A stretch of DNA of 64,000 nt, from contig NZ_PGEP01000001.1 in the NCBI RefSeq assembly GCF_002797445.1, positions 2,108,501-2,172,500 of the forward strand. The letters are read 5' to 3'. This DNA is from Acidovorax sp. 69 (GTDB taxonomy: Bacteria > Pseudomonadota > Gammaproteobacteria > Burkholderiales > Burkholderiaceae_C). Numbering within the stretch: the first letter of the stretch is position 1; each line of letters begins with the position of its first letter. Made by a program: the position numbers and the translations under genes. A model generated the notes under the pieces. It made no database searches and was not told the origin of the DNA. It saw only the letters and a program-made list of their open reading frames with translations. Positions 46,027 to 55,621 of the stretch are shown one piece after another.

Positions 46027-47313
46027 ATGAACACAGCAGCAGACAGCGACATGCAGGGCGCAATTCTTCAGACGTCTCCGGCGCCCAGCGCCGATGGCGT
46101 GTGGTCGGGCCTGCGACCCGTGGCGTCGTTGTGGGTGGCCGATGTGCCGGTGCCCGAGGGCGAGCAGGCATGCGTGGTGGTACAGGGCGGCACGGTGTGT
46201 TGGGTGGGGCCCCAGGCCCAGCTGCCATCGGCCTTCAGCGCCTTGCCCCGCTTTGACGGCCGAGGCGCCATCGCCACCCCTGGCCTGGTGGACTGCCATA
46301 CGCACCTGGTCTACGGCGGTCAGCGTGCCAACGAATTCGCCATGCGCCTGGCGGGGGCCACGTACGAAGAGGTGGCCCGGGCGGGCGGCGGCATTGTGTC
46401 GTCGGTCCAGGCCACGCGCGAGGCCACGGAGGACGAACTCTTTGCCCAGGCCGCGCCGCGCCTGCAAGCGTTGCTGGCTGAGGGCGTGTGCGCCATCGAG
46501 ATCAAATCCGGCTATGGCCTGGCGCTGGAGCATGAGCGCAAGCAACTGCGCGTCGCCCGCCGCCTGGGCGAGGCGTTTGGCGTGACGGTGCGCACCACCT
46601 TTTTGGGTGCCCACGCGCTGCCGCCCGAATACGCTGGGCGCAGCCAGGACTACATCGACCTGGTGTGCCACGAGATGCTGCCTGCGCTGGCCGCCGAGGG
46701 CCTGGTGGACGCGGTGGATGTGTTCTGCGAGCGCATTGCCTTCACGCTGAACGAGACGGAGCAGGTCTTTCAGGCCGCGCAAAAGCTCGGCATACCGGTC
46801 AAGCTGCATGCCGAGCAGCTCTCGGACATGGGCGGGTCGGCCCTGGCTGCGCGCTACGGCGCGCTGTCGTGTGACCACATCGAGCATTTGTCGGCCGAAG
46901 GCATTGCCGCCATGCGCGCAGCGGGCACCGTGGCCGTGTTACTACCGGGGGCCTACTACACGTTGCGCGACACGCACCTGCCGCCGATTGCACAGCTGCG
47001 CGAAGCGGGTGTGCCCATGGCCGTCTCTACTGACCACAACCCGGGCACCTCACCCGCGCTCAGCCTCTTGCTCATGGCCCACATGGCGTGCACGCTGTTT
47101 CGCATGACGGTGCCTGAGGTGCTGGCGGGCATCACCATTCATGCAGCGCGAGCGCTGGGCCTGCAGGATTCGCATGGTCTGATCGCATCGGGCCGGCCTG
47201 CCAATTTTGTGCTCTGGCCATTGGGTCAGCCTGCTGAGTTGGCGTATTGGTTGGGCCACAAGCCCGCATGCACCATCGTGCGGCAGGGGCGCGTCTACGG
47301 AGTGATGCCATGA
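46027..47313 (+). CDS. hutI: Imidazolonepropionase
   Basis: The 428-residue amidohydrolase opens imidazolone propionate to formiminoglutamate. Metal and substrate motifs are [72 protein letters not shown] and [12 protein letters not shown]. The repeat element separates it from hutD by 66 bp, so an internal promoter or terminator is possible. Its stop overlaps the hutF ATG (ATGA). Confidence 0.96.
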   Translation: MNTAADSDMQGAILQTSPAPSADGVWSGLRPVASLWVADVPVPEGEQACVVVQGGTVCWVGPQAQLPSAFSALPRFDGRGAIATPGLVDCHTHLVYGGQRANEFAMRLAGATYEEVARAGGGIVSSVQATREATEDELFAQAAPRLQALLAEGVCAIEIKSGYGLALEHERKQLRVARRLGEAFGVTVRTTFLGAHALPPEYAGRSQDYIDLVCHEMLPALAAEGLVDAVDVFCERIAFTLNETEQVFQAAQKLGIPVKLHAEQLSDMGGSALAARYGALSCDHIEHLSAEGIAAMRAAGTVAVLLPGAYYTLRDTHLPPIAQLREAGVPMAVSTDHNPGTSPALSLLLMAHMACTLFRMTVPEVLAGITIHAARALGLQDSHGLIASGRPANFVLWPLGQPAELAYWLGHKPACTIVRQGRVYGVMP

Positions 47314-48706
47314 GTCAGCCTCTTCATCGTCAGTTGTTTGCAGCCAACGCGCTGCTGCCTACCGGCTGGGCGCGTGACGTGCTCATGCAATGGGATGAGG
47401 CAGGGCGTATCACGGAAGTCACACCCGGCGTTTTGGCGCCTGCAGGCGCCGAGCAGGCTGCAGGCCCGCTGTTGCCGGGCATGCCCAACCTGCACTCGCA
47501 CGCGTTCCAGCGCGCGTTTGCGGGCTTGACCGAATACCGGGGCCAGGCCGACGACAGCTTCTGGAGCTGGCGCAACCTGATGTACCGCTTTGCGCAGCGC
47601 ATCACCCCCGAATCGCTGGAGGCCATTGCCACCTGGCTGTATGTCGAGATGCTGGAGGCTGGCTACACCTCGGTGTGCGAGTTTCACTATGTGCACCACG
47701 ACCAGGGGGGGACGCCCTATGCCGACGATGCAACGTTGTCACAGGCCTTGCTGCGCGCCGCGCGCAACGCGGGCATGGGCATCACGCTGCTGCCGGTGCT
47801 GTACCAGACCAGCGGATTTGCTGCCAAGCCGCCGCGTGCCGACCAGGCGCGTTTTATCCGCAGCACCGACAACATGCTCTCTTTATTAGAGCGCCTCGCG
47901 CCCGCCACACAAGCACAAGGGGCCGTTTTGGGTCTTGCGCCGCATTCGCTGCGTGCCGTACCACCCGAGAGTCTGAGTGCGGCCGTTCAGGGGCTGACCG
48001 CCCTGAACCCCAAGGCGCCGATCCACATCCACATTGCCGAGCAGACACAAGAGGTGGACGACTGCTTGGCCTGGAGCAACCGGCGCCCCGTGCAGTGGCT
48101 GCTGGAGCACGCGCCCGTGGACGAACGCTGGTGCCTGGTGCACGCCACGCACATGACGCCGGATGAGTACGCCGCCGCGGCGCGCACCGGCGCGGTGGCT
48201 GGCATCTGCCCCACGACCGAGGCAAACCTGGGCGACGGTATTTTCGACATGCCGCTGTGGCTGAAGCACGGCGGCCGATGGGGCGTCGGATCGGACAGCC
48301 ATGCCTGCGTGAATGCGGCCGAAGAGCTTTTGATGCTCGAATACAGCCAACGCCTGTCGCGCCGCCAGCGCAATGTGCTGGCCAGCGCCGCACAGGCCGA
48401 GGTGGCCACCGCCATGACGCTGCAGGCTGTGCAGGGGGGGCGCAGGCAGCGGGGCGCGCCATTGCAGGCTTGGCCGTGGGCCAGCAGGCCGACCTGGTGG
48501 TGCTGGATGCATGCCATGTGGCTCTGTGCGATCTGCCGGCTCACAGCATGCTCTCGGCCCATGTCTTTGGCAGCCACCGCACTTCAGCCATCGACAGCCT
48601 GTGGGTTGCGGGCGTGTGCCGCGTATCCAAAGGCCGCCATGTGCTGCACGAGGCTGCCGCGCGGGCCTTTGTGGCCGCGCGCTCTGCCACCATTGCGCCC
48701 GACTGA
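47310..48706 (+). CDS. hutF: Formimidoylglutamate deiminase (one-base frameshift)
   Basis: The roughly 465-residue amidohydrolase converts formiminoglutamate to formylglutamate and ammonia, the branch that is completed by hutG. Motifs are [71 protein letters not shown] and [25 protein letters not shown]. The frame breaks at a run of seven G at 48434-48440; eight would join [21 protein letters not shown] to [11 protein letters not shown] and end at 48706. Both halves are conserved, so a base-calling loss is likelier than a real pseudogene. Confidence 0.93.
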
Positions 48707-48736
48707 TACACAGGGCGTCGAACCTATTTTTCCCTG

Positions 48737-49567
48737 ATGGAAACCTCCATGACCGACACCACACACCCGCCATTCGTTTTTCACCAGGGCACACAACCAC
48801 TGCTGCTGTCGATGCCACACGCGGGCACCTATGTGCCACCGGCCCTGGCGGCACGCTTTACCGACGAGGCCCGCCAGGTGCCCGACACGGACTGGCACAT
48901 GGACCGTCTGTATGCCTTTGCCCGCGATATGGGGGCCTCCATCTTGTTGGCCACCCATTCGCGCTATGTGGTGGACCTCAACCGCCCGCCCGACGGTGCG
49001 AGCCTCTACCCCGGTCAGAGCGTTACCGGCCTGTGCCCGGTGGATACGTTTGACGACACCCCCATCTATGCGCACAGCGATGTGCCGGATGAAGCGGAGA
49101 TTGCGGAACGCCGCGCTGTGGTCTGGCAGCCCTACCACGCGCAGCTGCGTGCAGAGATCGACCGCATACGCGCCCAGCATGGGGTGGCCATATTGTGGGA
49201 TGCGCATTCGATCCGCTCCGTGCTCCCGCGCTTTTTTGAGGGCAAGTTGCCCGACCTGAACCTGGGCACTGCCAATGGCGCCAGCTGCGATCCCGCGCTG
49301 GCGCAGGAGCTGCTGGCCATCGCAAAGGCTGCGGCGGGGTACACCGCTGTGCTCAACGGCCGGTTTCAGGGGGGGTACATCACACGCCACTATGGCCAGC
49401 CCGAGCAGGGCGTGCACGCTATCCAGCTGGAGATGACCCAGTGCAGCTACATGCAAGAGGTCTTGCCGTTTGACTACGTGCCCGAGGCGGCTGCAGGTGT
49501 GCAACCCCACCTGCACCGGATGCTGACCTCTGCCTTGGTGTTTGCCAACTCCAAATTGGCGGCTTGA
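48737..49567 (+). CDS. hutG: N-formylglutamate deformylase
   Basis: The 276-residue zinc enzyme hydrolyses N-formylglutamate to glutamate and formate, the last step. Motifs are LLLSMPHAGTYVPPALAARF, DTDWHMDRLYAFARDMGAS, VVDLNRPPDGASLYPGQ, ILWDAHSIRSVLPRFFEGKLPDLNLGT and QGGYITRHYGQPEQGVHAIQLEM. The start is at 48737 or the ATG at 48749 (MTDTTH). It follows hutF by 30 bp and ends the locus. Confidence 0.95.
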   Translation: METSMTDTTHPPFVFHQGTQPLLLSMPHAGTYVPPALAARFTDEARQVPDTDWHMDRLYAFARDMGASILLATHSRYVVDLNRPPDGASLYPGQSVTGLCPVDTFDDTPIYAHSDVPDEAEIAERRAVVWQPYHAQLRAEIDRIRAQHGVAILWDAHSIRSVLPRFFEGKLPDLNLGTANGASCDPALAQELLAIAKAAAGYTAVLNGRFQGGYITRHYGQPEQGVHAIQLEMTQCSYMQEVLPFDYVPEAAAGVQPHLHRMLTSALVFANSKLAA

Positions 49568-49646
49568 GCCGGTTCCTTCGTTCAAGGCAGAAGATTTACC
49601 GCTGGGCGGGCTTCGGTGCTAGTATGAAGTGGCGACTTGCACCAAG

Positions 49647-49680
49647 CTCGTAAAGCGAGTGGGCCACGGAAAGGCCCACT
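49647..49680 (+). promoter_or_regulatory. Two stem-loops in the leader of the small gene at 49703
   Basis: CTCG-N5-CGAG (49647-49659) is followed by an 8-bp stem AGTGGGCC-N7-GGCCCACT (49658-49680), just before AAGGAG and the ATG. The folds overlap by two bases, so they may compete. A translational switch or thermometer is possible but unproven. Confidence 0.4.
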
Positions 49681-49702
49681 TCAGCGGAAGGAGCCGCACC
49701 CT

Positions 49703-49912
49703 ATGGATCCAACCGCCTACTACTACATGCCCCATTTCAAGCCCGGCGCTTCCGTGCATTGGAATCAGCGGCGTGAAACCGTCAGCCATGTGGTGATTCG
49801 CCGCAACACCTTGATGGTTTACCTGGTGGGTGTCGACAGCCCCGTGTACCCGGATGCCCTGCAGTTAGCGCCCAGCGCCTTTCACCTGACCCGCGTGCCA
49901 GACCGCGTCTGA
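49703..49912 (+). CDS. Small hypothetical protein (69 aa)
   Basis: The short product MDPTAYYYMPHFKPGASVHW continues with a beta-rich segment (RRNTLMVYLVGVDSPVYPDAL). AAGGAG lies upstream. I do not recognise it; Tyr/Phe-rich small proteins of this kind occur in Comamonadaceae. A structured leader precedes it. It lies between hutG and the convergent psd gene. Confidence 0.55.
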   Translation: MDPTAYYYMPHFKPGASVHWNQRRETVSHVVIRRNTLMVYLVGVDSPVYPDALQLAPSAFHLTRVPDRV

Positions 49913-49983
49913 GCTGCCGGTGCAGCGTGTGGGTGTTGGCCACACACATCCGTTATTTGCAACGCCCTGAGCGCTGAAACTGC

Positions 49984-50835
49984 CTACACTGGCACTCGCT
50001 GCGCCATGGCCTCACCGAGCTGAATCCCCCGCGCTGGTGCCCACTGGGGGTTGAACTGCAGCGGTCCCTTGGGGAACAGCATCACCACGGTGGAACCCAG
50101 CAAGAAGCGGCCCATTTCCTCGCCTTGCTGCAGTTGAATCTGCCCCTTGGCGTAGTCCCACTGGCGCAGCGTGCCGGTGCGAGGGGGGTTGATCTGGCCG
50201 TGCCATACCGTCGCCATACTGCCCACGATGGTGGCGCCCACCAGCACCAGCACAAATGGGCCCTGGGCCGATTCAAAAAAGCACACCACCCGCTCGTTGC
50301 GCGCAAACAGGCCCGGCACACCACGCGCTGTGGTGGGGTTCACCGAAAACAGATCGCCGGGCACATGCACCATGCGCGTCAGCTCGCCCGCGCAGGGCAT
50401 ATGAATGCGGTGGTAGTCGCGTGGGCTCAGGTACAGCGTAGCGAAATGGCCGTTGTCAAAACGGGCTGCTGCCGCGGCATCGCCACCGACCAGCGCAGTG
50501 GTGGAGTAGGTGTGGCCCTTGGCCTGGAAGACCTGGTCCTTGTCGATGGGGCCAAACTGGCTGATGGCGCCGTCCACCGGGCAGATCATGTCCGCCATGG
50601 CCAGCGGTCGTGCGCCGGGTTGGAGGGCGCGCGTGAAGAAGTCGTTGAATGATGCGTAGCTGGCAACGTCGGGGTTGGCCGCCTCGGCCATGTTGACGTT
50701 GTAGCGGGCGACAAACCGGCGGATCACCGAGGTGGTCAGGCCCCCCAGCCTCGCCGACGCGAACTTGCCAGCCAGGGTGGTCAGTGCCTGCTTGGGCAGG
50801 AGGTATTGCGGCAGAACTGCCAGGCGATCAGACAC
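49984..50835 (-). CDS. psd: Phosphatidylserine decarboxylase proenzyme
   Basis: The 283-residue proenzyme makes phosphatidylethanolamine. It cleaves itself at LGST (residues 246-249) to form the pyruvoyl group on the serine, as the family does. Other motifs are FNDFFTRALQPGARP, PVDGAISQFGPID, YLSPRDYHRIHMPCAGEL and the end LFPKGPLQFN. It is on the same strand as the Liv-type importer and 63 bp downstream of livF, but its function is unrelated, so it may have its own promoter. Confidence 0.95.
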   Translation of the reverse strand: MSDRLAVLPQYLLPKQALTTLAGKFASARLGGLTTSVIRRFVARYNVNMAEAANPDVASYASFNDFFTRALQPGARPLAMADMICPVDGAISQFGPIDKDQVFQAKGHTYSTTALVGGDAAAAARFDNGHFATLYLSPRDYHRIHMPCAGELTRMVHVPGDLFSVNPTTARGVPGLFARNERVVCFFESAQGPFVLVLVGATIVGSMATVWHGQINPPRTGTLRQWDYAKGQIQLQQGEEMGRFLLGSTVVMLFPKGPLQFNPQWAPARGIQLGEAMAQRVPV

Positions 50836-50898
50836 GGGCGAATCCCTCGAAGACGAAAGCGGATGATTCTATCGGCGGGGCGCTGTCACCCGCATGGT

Positions 50899-51615
50899 TC
50901 ATACCCCGAGGTACTGGTCCAGCAACTGGGGTTGCGCGTGCAGCGCGTCTGAGCTGCCCTCAAACACCACCTGGCCCTTGACCAGGATGATGTTGCGGTC
51001 GGTGATCTGCGTGACGTGCTTCCAGTTTTTGTCCACGATGACACTGCTGATGCCACTTTCCTTGATGAGGCTGCAGATGCGCCATATCTCGCGCGCGATC
51101 AGCGGGGCCAGGCCCTCGGTGGCTTCGTCTAGGATGAGTACGTCGGGATTCGTCATCAGCGCGCGGCCGATGGTGAGCATCTGCTGTTCGCCACCGCTGA
51201 GCTGCTGGCCGCCGTGGCCCAGGCGCTCCTTCAGGCGCGGAAAGGTCTCCAGCACGCGCTCGTAGGTCCAGTCGCGCTGGCCGCGGGTGCCGGCGCGGGC
51301 GGCCATCTGCAGGTTCTCGACCACGCTCAGGTTGCCGAAGATGCCCCGGCCCTCGGGCACGTAGGCAATGCCCAGCCGGGCCACTTCGTAGGGCGGCTTG
51401 CCGGTCATGTCGCGGCCCGCCACGGCCACGCTGCCCGAGCGGGGCTTGACCAAGCCCATCAGCGACTTGAGCAGGGTGCTCTTGCCCATGCCGTTGCGGC
51501 CCATGAGGCCGATGGTCTCGCCCTGGCCCACGGTGAAATCAATGCCGTGCAGGATGTGGCTGCTGCCGTAGAAGGTGTGGATGCCCCGGGCATCGATCCA
51601 AGGGGTGTTCTTCAT
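50899..51615 (-). CDS. livF: Branched-chain-type ABC transporter ATPase LivF
   Basis: The 238-residue ATPase shows Walker A GRNGMGKSTLLKSLMGL, signature LSGGEQQMLTIGRALMTNPDVLILDEATEGLAPLIAREIWRI and HTFYGSSHILHGIDF at the start. I chose the ATG at 51615 (MKNTPWI), 2 bases after the livG stop, over a longer reading. It is the last gene of the five-gene importer. Confidence 0.92.
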   Translation of the reverse strand: MKNTPWIDARGIHTFYGSSHILHGIDFTVGQGETIGLMGRNGMGKSTLLKSLMGLVKPRSGSVAVAGRDMTGKPPYEVARLGIAYVPEGRGIFGNLSVVENLQMAARAGTRGQRDWTYERVLETFPRLKERLGHGGQQLSGGEQQMLTIGRALMTNPDVLILDEATEGLAPLIAREIWRICSLIKESGISSVIVDKNWKHVTQITDRNIILVKGQVVFEGSSDALHAQPQLLDQYLGV

Positions 51616-51616
51616 C

Positions 51617-52390
51617 TCAGTGATCCTCGCCCAGATAGGCGGCCTGCACACCCACGTCGGCACGAACCTCGGCGGGGGTGCCATGGGCGATGACTTCGCC
51701 GTTGACCATCACGGTGAGGCGGTCGGCGAGCGCGAACACGGCGTCCATATCGTGTTCCACCAGCATGATCGCGTGGGCGGGTTTGAGACGCTGCAGCAGT
51801 TCGACCATGCGCTCTGCCTCGGCGACACCCATTCCGGCCAGAGGCTCGTCCAGCAGCAGTACCTGGGGTTCTGTGGCCAGCGTCATGGCGATTTCGAGCT
51901 GTCGCTGTTCGCCGTGGCTCATCGCTCCGGCAATCGCGGCTCGCCGGTCTTTCAAGCCAGAAAGCTCGATAGCGCTTTCCATTCGTGCGTTGGTAGCTCT
52001 GTTTTTGATAGTGTTGGCACGTGTGTCCTGCCACCAGCGCAGTGGGTTCCAGGGCTGCTGTGCATCGCGCGACTGGGCCGCGAGGCGCACGTTTTCGTGC
52101 ACAGTGAGTGGCAAAAAGATGTTGGTTTTTTGGTAGCTGCGGCCCAGACCCTGGCGCGAGATGCGTTCGGGAGCCCAGCCGGTCACATCCGTGCCACCCA
52201 GCAGCACCTGGCCCGAGGTGGGGGGCAGGTCGCCTGAGAGCAGGTTGGTCAGCGTGGACTTGCCCGCGCCATTGGGGCCAATGACAGCATGGATGTGGCC
52301 ACGCCACAGATCCACAGACACTCCGTTGACAGCGGCCAGGCCGCCAAAACGCTTGGTGAGCTGGCGGGCAGAGAGCAGGGCGTCAGCCAT
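51617..52390 (-). CDS. livG: Branched-chain-type ABC transporter ATPase LivG
   Basis: The 257-residue ATPase has Walker A GPNGAGKSTLTNLLSG, signature MSHGEQRQLEIAMTLATEPQVLLLDEPLAGMG and VEHDMDAVFALADRLTVM. Between the Q-loop region and the signature lies an unusual stretch DTRANTIKNRATNARMESAI, encoded by DNA resembling the dispersed palindromic repeat, so the repeat seems to have entered in frame. The start overlaps the livM stop by 8 bases. Confidence 0.92.
   Translation of the reverse strand: MADALLSARQLTKRFGGLAAVNGVSVDLWRGHIHAVIGPNGAGKSTLTNLLSGDLPPTSGQVLLGGTDVTGWAPERISRQGLGRSYQKTNIFLPLTVHENVRLAAQSRDAQQPWNPLRWWQDTRANTIKNRATNARMESAIELSGLKDRRAAIAGAMSHGEQRQLEIAMTLATEPQVLLLDEPLAGMGVAEAERMVELLQRLKPAHAIMLVEHDMDAVFALADRLTVMVNGEVIAHGTPAEVRADVGVQAAYLGEDH
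51967..52010. repeat. Dispersed-repeat relic inside livG
   Basis: On the plus strand CGATAGCGCTTTCC, then TGCGTTGGTAGCTCTGTTTTTGATAG, retain the TAGCGCTT left arm, the GCG-TGGTAGCT right arm and the TTTTTGATAG flank of the intergenic copies. The reading frame of livG stays open through it. Confidence 0.5.
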
Positions 52391-53381
52391 GGTGTGGGTC
52401 CTCCTGCGTCTTGGCCGCCCGGCGTTGCCCCAGCATGCCCAGCAGTCCCCGCGGCGCGGCCACCACCACCAGCACGATGAAGCCACCCATCAGCAGTTGC
52501 CAGTGTTTGGTGATGTCCTTGAACACATGCAGCAGGTATTCGAAGGCGAAGGCGCCCACGATGGCTCCGGCAAAATTACCCATCCCTCCCAGGATGACCA
52601 TCATGATGGCGTGTGCGCTCATGTGGAAACCCATCAGCTCAGGGTTCACGTAGCCGGTCTGCGCGCCCCACAGGTAGCCTGCCAGGCCCGCGAGCGCGCC
52701 CGCCACCGAGAACGCCGTGAGCTTGTAGCCGCGGGTGCCGAAGCCCATGGCACGCATGCGGTGCTCGTTGATGCGAATACCTGACAGTGCACGGCCCAGA
52801 GGGCTCCAGAGCAAACGACGCAGCAACACGTAGACCAACACCACAAGCGCCAGTGTGAAGTAGTAGAAGGTTTTACGGCCTTCCAGGTCGAACGGCAACC
52901 AGCCGAACACCGATGCATCGGGCCGGAAGTTGATGTACAGCCCATCCGATCCGCCGAGCAATTTGTTGTCAAAGAACAGATAGAACACCATCTGCGCAAA
53001 CGCCATGGTGACCATGATGAAGTAGATGCCGTGGGTGCGAACCACGAAGAACCCGATGATGAGGGCCACCAACCCCGAACCCGCCACGGCCAGCGGCAGT
53101 GACCACCACAGGCTCACCGGCACGTCGGCAGGTGTGAGAAAAGCAAGCGCATAGCCCGCCACGCCAAAGTAGGCGGCGTGGCCTAGCGACACCAGGCCGG
53201 TCACCCCCTGAAGCAAGTCCAGGCTCATCGCAAAGATGGCCATGATCATCATGCGGGTGACCATCTGCACATAGAAGTCGCTGCCGACGACGGGGAACAG
53301 CAGCAGCGCCGCCAGCCCCAGTGCGAGGGAAAATTGAACGCTGCGCGGCAGCACTTCGATATTGGCGCGGGGAGTGCTCAT
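52383..53381 (-). CDS. livM: Branched-chain-type ABC transporter permease LivM
   Basis: The 332-residue inner-membrane protein has about nine membrane segments and the LivM signature SLDLLQGVTGLVSLGHAAYFGVAGYALAFL and SGIRINEHRMRAMGFGTRGYKLTAFSVAGALAGLAGYLWG. It lies between livH and livG; its stop overlaps the livG start. Confidence 0.93.
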   Translation of the reverse strand: MSTPRANIEVLPRSVQFSLALGLAALLLFPVVGSDFYVQMVTRMMIMAIFAMSLDLLQGVTGLVSLGHAAYFGVAGYALAFLTPADVPVSLWWSLPLAVAGSGLVALIIGFFVVRTHGIYFIMVTMAFAQMVFYLFFDNKLLGGSDGLYINFRPDASVFGWLPFDLEGRKTFYYFTLALVVLVYVLLRRLLWSPLGRALSGIRINEHRMRAMGFGTRGYKLTAFSVAGALAGLAGYLWGAQTGYVNPELMGFHMSAHAIMMVILGGMGNFAGAIVGAFAFEYLLHVFKDITKHWQLLMGGFIVLVVVAAPRGLLGMLGQRRAAKTQEDPHHG

Positions 53382-53439
53382 GGGTGGCCGCCGGGCTGCG
53401 AAATGCGCAGAGGGTGCAAAGTGACAAGCGAGGAGGCAT

Positions 53440-54303
53440 TCATTGTTTGAAAAGACCTTCGGGTTTCCACAGCAGCACGGCTGCCATCAGCATGTAGACC
53501 AGCATGCCCGACATCGATGGCAGCAGTACCTTGCCAAAGGTGTCCACCAGCCCCACAAGCAGTGCCGAGATCAGCGCGCCGCGCACAGAGCCGATGCCAC
53601 CAATGACCACCACCACAAAGCACATGATCAGAACCGACGATCCCATGTTGGGGTAGACACTGGACACTGGCGCGGCCACCATGCCCGCGACGGCCGCGAG
53701 GCCAACCCCCAACGCAAAGACGGTGGCGTGGATGAGCTTGATGTTCACCCCCAGCGATTCAGCCATGTCCCGGTTGAAGGCACCGGCACGGATCTTCATG
53801 CCCAGGCGGGTCTTGGAGATCAGCAGATACAGGCCCAGCGCCAGCGCAATGCAGACGCCGGAGATGAACAGTCGGTAGACCGGATACGAGAGGGTGTCGG
53901 TGAGCGCAATGGACCAGTCCAGCATGGCTGGAATCGCTACACCGTGCACATCATCTCCCCAGAGGATGGAACGCAGTTCCTCAAAGATATAAATCAGGCC
54001 GAAGGTGAGTAGCACCTGGTCCAGATGGTCACGGTGGTAGAAATGGCGAAACAACAGCCATTCCAGCGCCAGGCCGAACACCACGGCCAGCACAGCACCA
54101 CCCAGGATGGCGAGGGTCAGGCTGCCGAATTGTCCCGACAGCGAGTACCCCAGGTAAGCCCCCAGCATGTAGAAGCTGCCATGTGCCAGGTTCACCACGC
54201 CCATGATGCCGAAGATCAGCGTGAGGCCAGCCGCGAGCATGAACAGCAAAAGACCGTACTGCACGCTGTTGAGCAACTGGATCAAAAAGGTGGCGAAATC
54301 CAT
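53440..54303 (-). CDS. livH: Branched-chain-type ABC transporter permease LivH
   Basis: The 287-residue inner-membrane protein matches LivH: LNSVQYGLLLFMLAAGLTLIFGIMGVVNLAHGSFYMLGAYLGY and FNRDMAESLGVNIKLIHATVFALGVGLAAVAGMVAAP. About eight membrane segments are visible. It is separated from the binding-protein gene by about 130 bp and from livM by 58 bp. Confidence 0.93.
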   Translation of the reverse strand: MDFATFLIQLLNSVQYGLLLFMLAAGLTLIFGIMGVVNLAHGSFYMLGAYLGYSLSGQFGSLTLAILGGAVLAVVFGLALEWLLFRHFYHRDHLDQVLLTFGLIYIFEELRSILWGDDVHGVAIPAMLDWSIALTDTLSYPVYRLFISGVCIALALGLYLLISKTRLGMKIRAGAFNRDMAESLGVNIKLIHATVFALGVGLAAVAGMVAAPVSSVYPNMGSSVLIMCFVVVVIGGIGSVRGALISALLVGLVDTFGKVLLPSMSGMLVYMLMAAVLLWKPEGLFKQ

Positions 54304-54430
54304 GGAGAGCTGGGGCTATGAGGCTGTGAATGGAGTGCAACAAATCTTGCCGCACGGCGCGCGGCCTGCAGCAGAGAGCCCCGCGTGGAAGCCACGCGGG
54401 TGGATCGAGGGGGCGGGCCGAATGGGCCGG

Positions 54431-55621
54431 TCAGCCCATGCGGCACCCGGCACCGCTGTCGGCCAGCGCTTTGGCGGCAACGCCGATCACCTTGTTTTCC
54501 TTGTTCTCCACCCTGCGCAGGTAGATGTCCTGCACGGGGTTATGGGCCTTGCTCATGGTCCACTTGCCCCGTGGGCTATCGATCACGGCACTCTCCAGCG
54601 CCCTGTACAGCGCGGGTTTGGCGGACAGGTCGCCCTTCACGGCGTTGGCGCCTTGTACCAGCAGCAGGCCGGTGTCGTAGCCCTGCACGGCGTACACGTC
54701 GGGCTGGCTGCGGAATGCCTTGGCGTATTCCAGGCGGAACTGCTTGTTGCGCGGCGTGTCCAGCGAGTCGCTGTAGTGCATGGTGGTGATGATGCCGTCG
54801 GCTGCAGGGCCTGCGGCGTCCAGTACACCTTCGGTGAGGAAGCCTGATCCGTACAGTGGAATTTTGTCCTTGAGGCCCGCCGCAGCATAGTCGCGGATGA
54901 ACTTGGCCGCGCCGCCACCGGCAAAGAAACACGCCACGGCATCGGGCTTGAGTGCGGCGATTTCGGTGAGCAGTGCCTGAAACTCTACGTTGGGGAAGGG
55001 CAGGCCCAGTTCCTTGACGATGGTCCCGCCTGCCTTGGTGTAACTCTCTTTGAAGCCTTCAAAGGCTTCGTCGCCCGCTGCGTATTTCCAGGTGATCCAC
55101 ACGGCTTTCTTGTGACCCTTTTCGACCATGGCTTTGCCCAGGGCCAGTGTGGGCTGGGAATTGCTGAACGAAGTGCGGAACACGTTGGGGGCACACAGTG
55201 CGCGTGTCGCTGCATGAACGCCTGCGTTGGGGATGAGGCTGAGCACGCCAGTGTTGTCGCGCGCCACCTTCTGGATACCCATCTGCACACCTGAATGCAC
55301 GGTCCCGATCAGCACATCCACCTTGTCGCGCTGCACCAGCTTGCTGGCGTTCTCGACGCCCTTGCTGGGCTCGGATTCGTCGTCCACCTTGAACCACTCG
55401 ATTTCGCGACCACCGAGTTTGCCACCCTGCTGGTCGATGGCCAGGCGCACGCCATTTTCGATGGCCACCCCCAACTGAGCGAACGTGCCGGTGTAGGGCA
55501 GCATGAAACCCACACGCACCTTGCCGCTTTGAGCGCGCACGATGGAGGGCAGCAACAGCCCTGTGGATGCTGCGCCCACAAGGGCGGCGCTGCGGCTGAT
55601 GACGAGGCGGCGGGTGGTCAT
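54431..55621 (-). CDS. Branched-chain-type ABC transporter substrate-binding protein
   Basis: The 396-residue periplasmic protein has a signal peptide (SRSAALVGAASTGLLLPSIVRAQ, Tat-like TRRLV near the start) and a type I periplasmic-binding fold: KVRVGFMLPYTGTFAQLGVAIENGVRLAI and DVLIGTVHSGVQMGIQKVAR. Binding proteins of this subgroup often recognise aromatic acids or other carboxylates rather than leucine; cargo here is unknown. It is the first gene of the importer. A TRR motif alone is weak evidence for Tat export. Confidence 0.87.
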   Translation of the reverse strand: MTTRRLVISRSAALVGAASTGLLLPSIVRAQSGKVRVGFMLPYTGTFAQLGVAIENGVRLAIDQQGGKLGGREIEWFKVDDESEPSKGVENASKLVQRDKVDVLIGTVHSGVQMGIQKVARDNTGVLSLIPNAGVHAATRALCAPNVFRTSFSNSQPTLALGKAMVEKGHKKAVWITWKYAAGDEAFEGFKESYTKAGGTIVKELGLPFPNVEFQALLTEIAALKPDAVACFFAGGGAAKFIRDYAAAGLKDKIPLYGSGFLTEGVLDAAGPAADGIITTMHYSDSLDTPRNKQFRLEYAKAFRSQPDVYAVQGYDTGLLLVQGANAVKGDLSAKPALYRALESAVIDSPRGKWTMSKAHNPVQDIYLRRVENKENKVIGVAAKALADSGAGCRMG

